DNA from: Akkermansiaceae bacterium
GTDB lineage: Bacteria > Verrucomicrobiota > Verrucomicrobiia > Verrucomicrobiales > Akkermansiaceae
DNA length: 64,000 nucleotides
Assembly: GCA_028822935.1 (NCBI GenBank)
Contig: JAPKCM010000018.1
Span: 1-64,000, forward strand
Direction of reading: 5' to 3'
The position numbers and the translations under genes are program-made. Shown piece after piece: positions 9,451 through 18,400 of this stretch (the first letter of the stretch is position 1; each line of letters begins with the position of its first letter). A model generated the notes under the pieces. The model made no database searches. It was not told where the DNA came from and worked only from the letters and a program-made list of their open reading frames with translations.

Positions 9451-10884
9451 TTAGGCGAAGATGTTTAGGGCGGGTTTTCCGATGCCGTCTTTGGTGGCGT
9501 AGAAGGGGCGGCCTTCGATGTCGAAGTTGGTTTTGGGCGAGATGCCCATGGAGTGGAAGATGGTGGCGTGGAGGTCTTCGATGCCGAGGGGGTTTTCGAT
9601 GGCGATGAAGGGGCGTTCGTTGGCGGTTTTACCGTATTGGAATCCTTTTTTGACGCCGCCCCCGAACATGAGGACGCTGGTTCCGCCGGTGAAGTGGCGG
9701 TGTTGGCCGTAGTGCTTCATCTCGGTGATGATGTCGACTTTGTGGGAGGTTTGATCGCGGGCATTGGAGCCCGGGACGCCTTCGATCATCATGTCGCGGC
9801 TGAACTCGCTGGCGACGATGACGAGGGTGCGGTCGAGCATGCCGCGCTCTTCGAGGTCCCGGATGAGTTGGGCGATGGGGAGATCGATCTCCGACTTGAC
9901 GCGCTTGACCGTTTCGTGACCTTTTTCGTGAGTGTCCCAAGTTTTGAAGGGCTGGTATTCGGTGGTGACTTCGATGAAGCGAGCACCGGATTCGGCGAGG
10001 CGGCGCGCGAGGAGGCAGCCTTGGCCGAAGCGGCCCTTACCGTATGGGGTGGCGGATTTTTCGGGTTCCTGGGTGAGGTCAAAGGCGGAAGCTTCCTTGG
10101 AGCTGAGGAGGCGGTGGGCTTTGTCCATGGAGCGGAGCATGGATTCCTGCTGGAAGGCGCCGGCGCTCTTGCCGGCTTTACTTTCGGCGACGAGTTTTTG
10201 GTAGAACTTGTAGCGATTGGCGAAGCGGCCGGGGGTCATGCCTTCGGGTGGCTGGACCGCTCCGATCGCTTGGTCGGGGTAGGGGAGGAGGAAGGGGCCG
10301 AATTCGCTGCCGAAGAATCCGCCGGTGTGGAAGGCCTTGAGTTCTTCTTTTTCGCCCACGCCTTCGAGTCGCTGTCCGATATCGATGAAGGCGGGCATGG
10401 CGTCATTTTGCTGGCCGAGGACCTTGGCCATCCAGGCACCGATGTGGGGGGCGGCGACGGTTTGGGGCGGGACGTATCCGGTGTGCCAATGATACTGGTG
10501 GCGTGAGTGGAGGATGTGGCCGAGGTCGGGTTGGACGGCGGAGCGGATGAGGGTGCCGCGGTCCATCACTTTGGCGAGTTCCTCGAAGCCTTCGGTGAAA
10601 TTGATCCCGCTGACGGCGGTGGGGATGGCGGGGAAAGTGCTGCCGACGTCGGCGACGGGGAGGCCTTTTCTAAAGGGCTCGTAGTGTTTGGGGTCGAAGG
10701 TGTCGGGTGCGGCCATGCCTCCGGCCATCCAGATGAGGATGCAGCAGTCGGCCTTGGCGGCGGGCTGGTCGATCGCTTCGTTGCCGAAGAGGCGGGGCGC
10801 GCCCATAGTGAGGGTGGCGGCGGATGCGGCACCGAGTTTTTTGAGGAAGTCCCGGCGGTTTTCGAATTCGAGTGGAGTGGACAT
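9451..10884 (-). CDS. DUF1501 family exported protein
   Basis: 477 residues counted from ATG 10884. The N-terminus ENRRDFLKKLGAASAATLTMGAPRL is a twin-arginine-type signal (only its key residues RR and the Ala-rich core matter), fitting export of a folded protein. The body has the alkaline-phosphatase-like fold signatures of DUF1501: LIWMAGGMAAPDTFDPK, SEFSRD and GGGVKKGFQYG. The frame is open 67 codons further upstream but that extension lies inside the preceding gene and is low-complexity, so it is rejected. It follows the PSD1 gene by only seven bases. DUF1501 with a DUF1549/DUF1553 cytochrome is the standard planctomycete/verrucomicrobial pair; the biochemical function is unproven. Confidence 0.9.
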   Translation of the reverse strand: MSTPLEFENRRDFLKKLGAASAATLTMGAPRLFGNEAIDQPAAKADCCILIWMAGGMAAPDTFDPKHYEPFRKGLPVADVGSTFPAIPTAVSGINFTEGFEELAKVMDRGTLIRSAVQPDLGHILHSRHQYHWHTGYVPPQTVAAPHIGAWMAKVLGQQNDAMPAFIDIGQRLEGVGEKEELKAFHTGGFFGSEFGPFLLPYPDQAIGAVQPPEGMTPGRFANRYKFYQKLVAESKAGKSAGAFQQESMLRSMDKAHRLLSSKEASAFDLTQEPEKSATPYGKGRFGQGCLLARRLAESGARFIEVTTEYQPFKTWDTHEKGHETVKRVKSEIDLPIAQLIRDLEERGMLDRTLVIVASEFSRDMMIEGVPGSNARDQTSHKVDIITEMKHYGQHRHFTGGTSVLMFGGGVKKGFQYGKTANERPFIAIENPLGIEDLHATIFHSMGISPKTNFDIEGRPFYATKDGIGKPALNIFA

Positions 10885-10891
10885 GGCGACG

Positions 10892-13210
10892 TTAGTTGAT
10901 GAATTGGAATTCGGGGAGCATGAGGACCGTCCAGAGGAGATCGGCAACACGTTCCTGGGTGTATTTTGCGCCGAGGATTTCATGGGCGACGGAGATTTCG
11001 AATTCGGTGGGCGGGCGGGAAAGGGCGGTGAGGTAGAGATCTTCGATGAGGCTGCCTTTTTGGAGAATGAGTTTGGAGGAACCACGATTCAGGTAGTTGA
11101 CGAACTCGGCTCCGTTGTTGAGTTCAAGCGCCTGGAGGGTGGTGAGATCGGAGGGTCGGGAGGTGACCACTTGTTCGCGATTGGGGCGTCCGAGGGCGCG
11201 CATGAGGAGGGTGGAATTGACGAGAGAGGCGCGGACGCTGCGGGCGAAGGATCGCTCTTGATCGGCTGGGCGGGGAAGGAGATTGGTGATGTGTTGATTG
11301 ACTTGGGAGGCCCAGATGTCGCTGGGCATTTCGACGGCGGGTTTTCCGTCGGCGAGCCACTTTGAGTCGGTAGTCACGGTGGTGGATTTCCCTTCGGAAA
11401 TGAGATGGAGGTGGGCGTAGAGGGCTGAGGCGTTGGGGGCGTTGCCGAGGTTTGTCCCTTGGATCGTGATGGTGTTTTTTCCGGGGCGGAGGGCCGGGGA
11501 GAGGTCGTAGGATTCGACGCTGGTCCATTCGTCGTCCTGGCCAATTTGTTGTCCGTTGACGCTGAGGGTGTATTGGTTGTCGCAGGTGATGACGATCTTG
11601 GCGGTGACCTCGGCCGGGAGCTTGAGGGTGCGGGTGAAGGTCACCTTTTCACCGACGGGACGGGCGCCGGGGGCGGACCAAATCCACTTGCCGGGGATCG
11701 TGGTGGTCGGGGATGCGGAGCCGCGTGCGACCTTGGCATTGATCTTTCCGGGGGCGGTTCCGGTGATGCCCCAGATGGCGTCGATGAATTGCTCGGCGGT
11801 CATGCGCTTGGCGACGGGGCCGTGGAAGATGAAGCCGTCGCTTTTTTCCGGAGGGGCGACGGGGGCGCTTTGGTAGATGCGGGAGGTGGTGATGAGAGTG
11901 AAGGTGCGCTTGAGATCGTAGCCGGTGTGGGCGAGGTCCCAGGCGAGGTAGTCGAGAAGGTCTTCGCTCCAGGGTCGGTTGCCCATCATGTCGACGGGTT
12001 CGACAAGGCCGCGGCCCATGAGGCGGGACCACAGGCGGTTGACGATGGTGCGGGCGAGGCGGCCGTTGCCCCCGGAGGTCGAGAGTTCGGCAGCACGGGC
12101 GAGGCGCTTGTCGCGGGGGAGGGAGGGGTCGATGGAGCCGAGGGAATCGAAGAGGAACTTGGCGTCCATTTTTTCGCCGGTGGGTTTATCGCAGCGGAAC
12201 ATCTCGAGGGGTTTTCCGGCGAAGATGGCGGCCATGCCGTAGGCGTCCACGAGTTTCCAGTCGTCGATGAAGCTATCGTGACAGGAGGCGCACTTCATGT
12301 TTTCGCCGAAGAAGATTTGGGAGACGTTTTGCGCGAACTGGATTTCGGGAACCTGGGAGGCGTTGACATCGCCGCGCCATTTGATGCCCTTGATGAAACC
12401 CTCGGAAGCGCCGGTGGGGTTCATGAGTTCGCGGACGAATTGATCGTAGGGTTTGTTTTCGGTGAGTGCTTGGTAGAGCCAGCCGGTGATTTGCTTGCGG
12501 CCTCCGTCGATGAAGCCGGTGCCGGCGTAGTCGTTGCGCAGGAGGTCGTTCCAGAAAGTCATCCAGTGGTCGGCGTAGTCGAATTTTCGCACGAGGAGTT
12601 CGGCGATTTTTTCGCTACGCTTATTGGCCGATTCGGAGGTGAGGAAAACTGCGAGTTCGTCCTTGGCGGGGAGGAGGCCGATGAGATCGAGGTGGGCGCG
12701 GCGGAGGAAGGCTGCGTCGGAGATGGGTTCGGGTGGCTGGACGCGGTTCTCTTTAAAGTAGGCGCGGAGGAGGCGATCGATGGGATTCTCATCGGGCGCG
12801 ATGGCTGCGGGCAGGTCGGGCTTGCGATGAGCGAGGGGGGCTTGCCATTTTTTTTCGCGGAAGGTGAACCCGGGTTCCCAGGCGAGGCCTTCATTGACCC
12901 ATTGGGTGAGGAGGGCAATTTGCGCGGCGGGGAGAGGATCGGCTTTGTGCGGCATGCGTTCGTCGGGGTCCTCGGCGGTGAGGACTTCGATCAAGATGCT
13001 CTCATTGGCGTTGCCGACCTCGACGGTCTCGGAGTCTAGAAGGGAGTCACGGGTTTCGAGAGAGAGGCCGCCTTTGTGTTTTCCATTGGTGTGGCACTCG
13101 ATGCAATTGTCGCGGAGGAGGGGGAGGATCTGGTGCGCGAAATCGATCTTGGCCTGAGCGGTGAGGGTCAGGAAGGAAGCGAGGAAGGGGATGGGTTTCC
13201 TGAGGGTCAT
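10892..13210 (-). CDS. PSD1-type cytochrome c protein (DUF1549/DUF1553)
   Basis: 772 residues from ATG 13210, which starts a clear Sec signal peptide (MTLRKPIPFLASFLTLTAQA). A planctomycete-type cytochrome c domain follows with heme site CIECH at 36-40. DUF1549 covers about 135-340 (ENPIDRLLRAYFKENRV onward, and CASCHDSFIDDWK), then DUF1553 (GGNGRLARTIVNRLWSRLMG) and a C-terminal part ending in WTVLMLPEFQFIN. An inserted beta-rich, carbohydrate-binding-like segment at about 500-600 (ITCDNQYTLSVNGQQIG) splits the DUF1553 region. Periplasmic, probably heme-bearing, and coupled to the DUF1501 protein downstream. It is shorter than many PSD1 proteins. The upstream in-frame ATG at 13258 would bury the signal peptide and is not used here. 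Confidence 0.9.
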   Translation of the reverse strand: MTLRKPIPFLASFLTLTAQAKIDFAHQILPLLRDNCIECHTNGKHKGGLSLETRDSLLDSETVEVGNANESILIEVLTAEDPDERMPHKADPLPAAQIALLTQWVNEGLAWEPGFTFREKKWQAPLAHRKPDLPAAIAPDENPIDRLLRAYFKENRVQPPEPISDAAFLRRAHLDLIGLLPAKDELAVFLTSESANKRSEKIAELLVRKFDYADHWMTFWNDLLRNDYAGTGFIDGGRKQITGWLYQALTENKPYDQFVRELMNPTGASEGFIKGIKWRGDVNASQVPEIQFAQNVSQIFFGENMKCASCHDSFIDDWKLVDAYGMAAIFAGKPLEMFRCDKPTGEKMDAKFLFDSLGSIDPSLPRDKRLARAAELSTSGGNGRLARTIVNRLWSRLMGRGLVEPVDMMGNRPWSEDLLDYLAWDLAHTGYDLKRTFTLITTSRIYQSAPVAPPEKSDGFIFHGPVAKRMTAEQFIDAIWGITGTAPGKINAKVARGSASPTTTIPGKWIWSAPGARPVGEKVTFTRTLKLPAEVTAKIVITCDNQYTLSVNGQQIGQDDEWTSVESYDLSPALRPGKNTITIQGTNLGNAPNASALYAHLHLISEGKSTTVTTDSKWLADGKPAVEMPSDIWASQVNQHITNLLPRPADQERSFARSVRASLVNSTLLMRALGRPNREQVVTSRPSDLTTLQALELNNGAEFVNYLNRGSSKLILQKGSLIEDLYLTALSRPPTEFEISVAHEILGAKYTQERVADLLWTVLMLPEFQFIN

Positions 13211-13310
13211 GCTTGTGTAGTTGCGTGATGGAGAGATCGATTGGTAGAACGGCTGCACCTTAGGAAACCTTTCGTTTCTTAAGCAGAAATCATTTTTGGG
13301 ACGTTTGATT

Positions 13311-15131
13311 CTATCGATCCAGGGAGATGGCCTCGGCGTAGGCTAGTTCTCCGGTGCGACCGTGGTAATATTGGAAGACGATTTGCGGATGGGGGTAGGC
13401 CACGAGTCGCTTGTCGCCGAGCTTTTTGGGCATGTTGAAGACGTTGTTCACCTGGACGACGCAGAAGTAAGGGTGGAGTCGCTCAAGGCGCTCAAGATCC
13501 GGAAGAATGTAGGAACTCCAGCGGATGTCACATTTGCGCGGGCCCCAGTCGAAAATACCCGTTGCAGGGCGGTCCATTTCGTCGTTTTTGGGAACGTGGT
13601 TCACGCTGTTGTGAGGGCCGCAGCAGAATTCCCAAACGTTGTCGGTGATCTTGATGGCGAAGCTGTTGTGGAGATCGCCGGTGAGGACGAAAACTTTTTT
13701 GCCAAGCTTGTCGAATTCCTCAATGAGTTGCTCGCGTTCGTGAAGGAATCCGGTCCAGGCTTCTTCTTTATTTCCAGATGCTTCAAAGCCTCCGGCACCG
13801 CTGTGGGGAATCATGAAGGGGACGGAGGAGGTGAGGAAGAAGAAGTCAGCGTCGCTTTCCTTCATCGATTTGATGAGCCACTCACGTTGGGTTTTTCCGA
13901 GCATGGAGACGTCTTCTTTTCCTCGGTTGGTGACATCGTGCATGTCGCGGGAGCCCCGGGTATCGAGGAGAAAGAAGTCGCAGTTGGAGACGCTGAATTT
14001 TCCGTAAGAACTGCGGCCGATCGAGTAGCTTACTTCGTCGGTGATCTTGGCTGCCATGTGGAGCTGGACGGTGTGCTTGTCGATGACTTTGACGATTTGG
14101 TAGACGTAGGAATTTTTGTGACCTTCGTCGTTGTCGAAGGTCATGACATTGACGCCCGCTTCGGGGGTTCCCCAGTGAACGTGCAAGGTTCCCATTTGAG
14201 TGAGCGGGAGTTTGGTGAAGTCGGCAGAGGGATCAACGAGGAGGTCGCTTCGGGCGGTCATTTTCCCTTTTGAAAAGTGAACCTCTTGAGAGTGCTCCAT
14301 GGGATTGGCCCAGCCCAGGTAGTCGAACCAAGCCTGGGTTCCGATATCACGGAAAACGGTGCGGCGATGACGCTTGCCGACTTCGGCCGAGCCCCAGATG
14401 TCGTTGACGAGTTCGTGGTCATCGAAGGTGAAGTAGCTGGGGACATTGCGGTGCCACTGGGCGCGACTGACACCGCGGCTCAGGTAGAGTTTGTAGTTTT
14501 CCCACACTCCCACGATGGAAGGCATTACTTCGACACTTCTGGGAAATTGCTCAACGCCTTGGAGCAAGCGCCAAGCTTCTGGTGGATAGGTGCGGAGCTC
14601 TTCGTAGAGCCAGTCGCCGTTCATGATGTGGAAGTGGGTTTTATCGGCCCAGCTCTTGTTGAGGTTCTCGTAAGTGGGTTCCCGGTGGCCGATTCCGTGA
14701 AGGGGGTTTTGGTTCGAGCAGGAGCCGACCTCGAAGCGGAAGTTGAAGAGTCCTTTTGGATTGTGCTCGGTATTGATGCTGCCCTTGACCGAGGGAAGGG
14801 TGAGGAAAGAACCGGGGAGACCGTGGGGATTTCCGAGAACGAAAATCTGATAATGGTAACGGGTGTCGGCCTTGAGATCGGTGAGTTCGGCGACGCCGGT
14901 ATTGTCGTGGTCGATCGAGGTGGTGGCCACGGGACTCGTCTGCGTGAGGGAATCGGCAGTGGTGCCATACTTTACCACGAAATCGCCGGGGTCCGAGGTC
15001 CTTCCCCAGACTGAGACCGAGTGTGCGGTGGGTTTTCCGAGCATCGGTCCGTGGGTGAGTCGGATGGGATCACGATGTTGCGCGAATCCGGACAGAGTTA
15101 GGGTGCAGAAAAGGAGGAGGCGAATGGGCAT
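13311..15131 (-). CDS. PhoD-like alkaline phosphatase/phosphodiesterase
   Basis: 606 residues with a Sec signal peptide (about 1-17, LTLSGFAQ). An N-terminal fibronectin-like domain (LTHGPMLGKPTAHSVSVWGR) precedes the metallophosphatase domain. Metal-site blocks of the PhoD group are visible: MNGDWLYEE, FDDHELVNDIWG and TGDLHNSFAIKI with FCCGPHNS. PhoD enzymes release phosphate from organic phosphodiesters or monoesters outside the cytoplasmic membrane, usually with Fe and Ca. The gene is divergent from the selenoprotein gene at 15210 and sits 52 bases from the PSD1 gene ORF, but no phosphate-regulation box is evident. Confidence 0.87.
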   Translation of the reverse strand: MPIRLLLFCTLTLSGFAQHRDPIRLTHGPMLGKPTAHSVSVWGRTSDPGDFVVKYGTTADSLTQTSPVATTSIDHDNTGVAELTDLKADTRYHYQIFVLGNPHGLPGSFLTLPSVKGSINTEHNPKGLFNFRFEVGSCSNQNPLHGIGHREPTYENLNKSWADKTHFHIMNGDWLYEELRTYPPEAWRLLQGVEQFPRSVEVMPSIVGVWENYKLYLSRGVSRAQWHRNVPSYFTFDDHELVNDIWGSAEVGKRHRRTVFRDIGTQAWFDYLGWANPMEHSQEVHFSKGKMTARSDLLVDPSADFTKLPLTQMGTLHVHWGTPEAGVNVMTFDNDEGHKNSYVYQIVKVIDKHTVQLHMAAKITDEVSYSIGRSSYGKFSVSNCDFFLLDTRGSRDMHDVTNRGKEDVSMLGKTQREWLIKSMKESDADFFFLTSSVPFMIPHSGAGGFEASGNKEEAWTGFLHEREQLIEEFDKLGKKVFVLTGDLHNSFAIKITDNVWEFCCGPHNSVNHVPKNDEMDRPATGIFDWGPRKCDIRWSSYILPDLERLERLHPYFCVVQVNNVFNMPKKLGDKRLVAYPHPQIVFQYYHGRTGELAYAEAISLDR

Positions 15132-15209
15132 GGAAGTATTTTGAACGCTCGCTCGCCTGATTGCACTGTGATTCTTTGCAAGCGGGAGATTTTCGTTCTA
15201 AAGTCCGGC

Positions 15210-15425
15210 ATGGCGATTGAGATCGAATACTGTCAGCAGTGAAATTACCGAGGTGATGCGGATCGTGTATCTGCAGAAATTGAGCGAGTTACCGGAGAAT
15301 CAGTCACCCTCGTTGGAGGTGGTGGCGGGATTTTTGAGATCCGTAAGGATGGCGAGGTGATCTGGAAAAAGCATCCAGACGGGGACTTTCCCTCGCCGGG
15401 TGAAGCCGCGGCGCTTTTTACTTAG
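15210..15425 (+). CDS. SelW-type (Rdx family) selenoprotein with in-frame TGA for selenocysteine
   Basis: Translating through the TGA at 15240-15242 gives a complete 71-residue protein: MAIEIEYCQQ, then the TGA at position 11, then NYRGDADRV and onward to TAG at 15423. The CxxU site (Cys8-Gln-Gln-Sec11 followed by Asn-Tyr) sits exactly where Rdx/SelW proteins have the redox CxxC or CxxU after the first beta strand. The rest matches the family: GGGGGIFEIRKDGEVIW and HPDGDFPSPGEAAALF. A hairpin with a five-base loop lies at 15257-15275 and fits a bacterial SECIS. Likely a small cytosolic thioredoxin-fold redox protein. It is divergent from the phosphatase gene and its end overlaps the end of the large minus-strand gene by four bases. 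The alternative, a nonsense mutation of a CxxC gene, is less likely because the rest is intact. Confidence 0.85.
15257..15275 (+). promoter_or_regulatory. SECIS-like hairpin of the SelW gene
   Basis: Bases 15257-15263 pair with 15269-15275 to give a 7-bp stem (one G-U pair) and the loop CGUGU. The loop starts 21 bases after the TGA and has G as its second base, both in agreement with the rules known for bacterial SECIS elements, which lie inside the coding region just after the UGA and are read by SelB. Confidence 0.65.
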
Positions 15426-18400
15426 TTCGCTTGGAACTTGAGTCGGAGGAAGTGGCGGTCGGCGACTCCGATCGGTGAAGCTAAGCGCGCGGTCACGAGG
15501 GCCCTGCCATCACCGAGGTTTACCTGACTGAGGATGGTTGTTTGAGCGGTGGCGTCCTGCCAGCTTGCGAGTGTCAGGGTCTCTTCAATGAGATGGGAGA
15601 CCTGTTCAGCGCCAAGACTGATCGGGAAGTTGAGAATCAAGTAGTCTTGAGGCCCCTCGCCGAGATCGGCTGTTTCAAAATGGAGTTTGGGTTGGATCGG
15701 GGTGAGACCAAGATCGTTTCCAAGTCCATAGTCGATGAGATCGGCAACTCCGTTTCCGTTGGCATCGCCTGCTGGATTGGCGGGGAGCGCAAGGGCGTCG
15801 CTGGCATTTGGGTTTCCACCGAGCAAGGTGCTGCTGCGCCAGTTTGAAGATCGGTCAGGATCGGAGATGACGCCCGGATTTTTCAGAACGAGACTGTAAC
15901 CTTCATCGGCTGGAAGAGGCCAGGGGGCTGCGTCATTGTATGTGAACTCCCGGATGGTTCCATTGAGGGCATCTTCCAATTTGATTTTGTCACCATCGTT
16001 ATTGAGCTTCGTTTCATTGGCAAAAATTCCGGCGACCGGATGGCCTGATCCATAGACTGCGGTGAAGGCGGCGAGGTCTCGCACGATGAGCACGCGAGCA
16101 CCGGGCGCGAGGCTGGTGATGGCAGAGCCGGTGAAGTTGAAATCGACGCCATCGACAAATTTCACGTCCGTGAGGTCGAGAGTAATGGTCTGGCTGATGT
16201 TGGTGAGCTCAATGAATTCGGCGAGTCCATCTCCTGCCGGGTGATACATGACCTCGCTGATGACGAGGTAGAGCTGTGCGTCGGAGGGGTTGCCCGTGTA
16301 GGTCGTGGTTGAGATGAGGTTGGCTTGGGCGTCGAGAAGGTTGAGTGTTTCGTCAAAAGAAGAAAGATGGCCCTGGTAGCTCCCTTGGATAAAGCGTCCT
16401 TCTCCTCCGGAGGGGCTGGTCGAGCGTGATCGGAATGCGGTGACATCGGGGCTCAGGTAAAGGGTTCCATTGGCGGGAATCACCGTTCCCGGGTGGATGG
16501 TGTGGTTGATTCCTCCGGTGATTTGCCAGTCTGAAAGATCGACCGCGATGCTGAAGGGGTTGGCGATTTCTACAAATTCCTGATCTTGATTTCCTGAGTC
16601 AGGACTGAACTCGATCGCTCCAAACTGTATCGCTGGTTGAGCGGTTGAGCCAGGGATGGATGAGCCGGCAAAGAGGGCTGGGCGGATGATGAAGTCACTG
16701 CTTCCAGTGCTTCGGTTGAGCCCGTGGATGGCGAGGGTGTTTTGGCCCGCTCTCAATGAGCCAAGCGTATCGGTGACATCGTAAAGATTGAAGGAGGCAG
16801 CACTCGCTTCATGATTTGCACTAGAGGCAGCCGACTGCCAGGTGAGAGATTCGGGAGCATTTTGGGAAAAGAGAAAATCGCCATTGAGGTAGGCGACGAA
16901 GCCGTCGTCCCACTGCATCCGAAGTTGTAAGGAATCGAATGTGGATGGGTCGATGACATTGAAGGGAATACGAATGTAGAGACTGTTGTTGGAACTCATT
17001 TGACTTTCAACATTGGTGCCGATGAGAGTTTGGTAGCCGCTGGAATTTTCGTATCCGAATCCGGTGGGTCCGCTGATCCAGCCAGAGGTATCAAAAGGTT
17101 CGTTAGTGGGTGAGCCGGTCCAGGTCAGGCCCAGGTTTCCGTTACTTGGACTGAAGGCAAAGGCAGCTGCGCCAGCTTCGATGAGGGCAGTTTCTGTGAC
17201 CAGATTGGCTGCGGTCTGAGCGCTGGGGATTTCTCCACCGTTGCCCACGGTTTGATTATTGTAGATCTCGTTGCGGCGTCCGGGGAGATATTCGTTTTTC
17301 CAGCGAAGGATGGCTTCGGACATCGATTCGACGGCCGGGTTATTGGTCGTGTAAGGGACCGAGTTGCCGCTTCCTTGCACCCAGGAACCCCATTTTTCAA
17401 AGTCGCGTTGAGCATCTGATTTGGCCATCGCGGGGTCATCGATCAGGGCAGCTTGTTGGTCGAGCCGGGTCTCGAACCAACGTCCCGCCACCGGAGTGCT
17501 GCTTGGCTGGATGAATTGATCCACGAGTGTGCGCACCCGCCGATAGAACATCGCTCGGGTATCGGTGTTATTAAAAAGATGAGAGACGAGCCGGATTGAG
17601 CCGCCGGTTTGAATGGTGCCACTGGTGAAAAGGGCGTTGTCGAAGTAGTTGTCGGAGGAGTTCCATTTCCGTCCGCCGGAGAGATCGAGATCCCAGGGGA
17701 GAATGGCCCACTCGTCGCTCTTTCCCGTGTCGCGGTAGATATACCAATTCTTGCTGTGCATATCGGTGTTCCGAATGATGGCATTTCCGGCGAGAATGTT
17801 GATGGTCTTGGGGATGTCGATGTTGTCGTAGAGATAATCTTCGAGCGAATTTCCGGTGAGATCGAGTCCATCAATGAGAGCCTGGAGATCAGCGTTTCCC
17901 TCTGATTTACGGTTCTTCTTCTCCACTCCGGTGGTGCCGGAATCTCCGTTGTCCTTGTTGAGCCGGTTTCCGTAAACTTTGTAGAGCGCGCCCTCCTTAT
18001 TGAGGCCGGCGCGGTCGAGGTAGATGCCATCGCCGTCTTCTACGAAATCTGCCGTACTAAAGAACGTTCCGTTCTGCTCGACCCGGATGGTAAAGGCGAA
18101 GTGCGCGTGGACTCCCGACTCACGCATGATTTCCCACGCGATGGGATGCCGGACTTTTGATTTATCGGCCCAGTTGGTGAGGAGGTCAATGTCGGCGACT
18201 CTTGGCGTATCGGCGCTCCACTGGAAGCGCTGTGTTTTATTGAAATCGAGATTGTAGCTCTTCTTGATAAAGCCGCCGGTGGATTGGCCGTGGCGATTGA
18301 AGTGCACGTTGTCGTAGAATTGATCGAGATAGTAGACCGCGCCCCGGGTTCCGGTCGTGTTGTTGGCGGCGGAGGGATTTTGGACAAACCAATGGAGAAC

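Noticed and set aside
9553-13039. Long plus-strand open frames (9553-10506, 11459-13039) opposite the DUF1501 and PSD1 genes
   Set aside because: They are Gly/Glu/Val-rich mirror frames created by the codon bias of the minus-strand genes, with no motifs or signal.
13362-14273. Plus-strand 303-codon open frame opposite the PhoD-like gene
   Set aside because: Composition is that of an antisense shadow; the minus strand holds a full enzyme with motifs.
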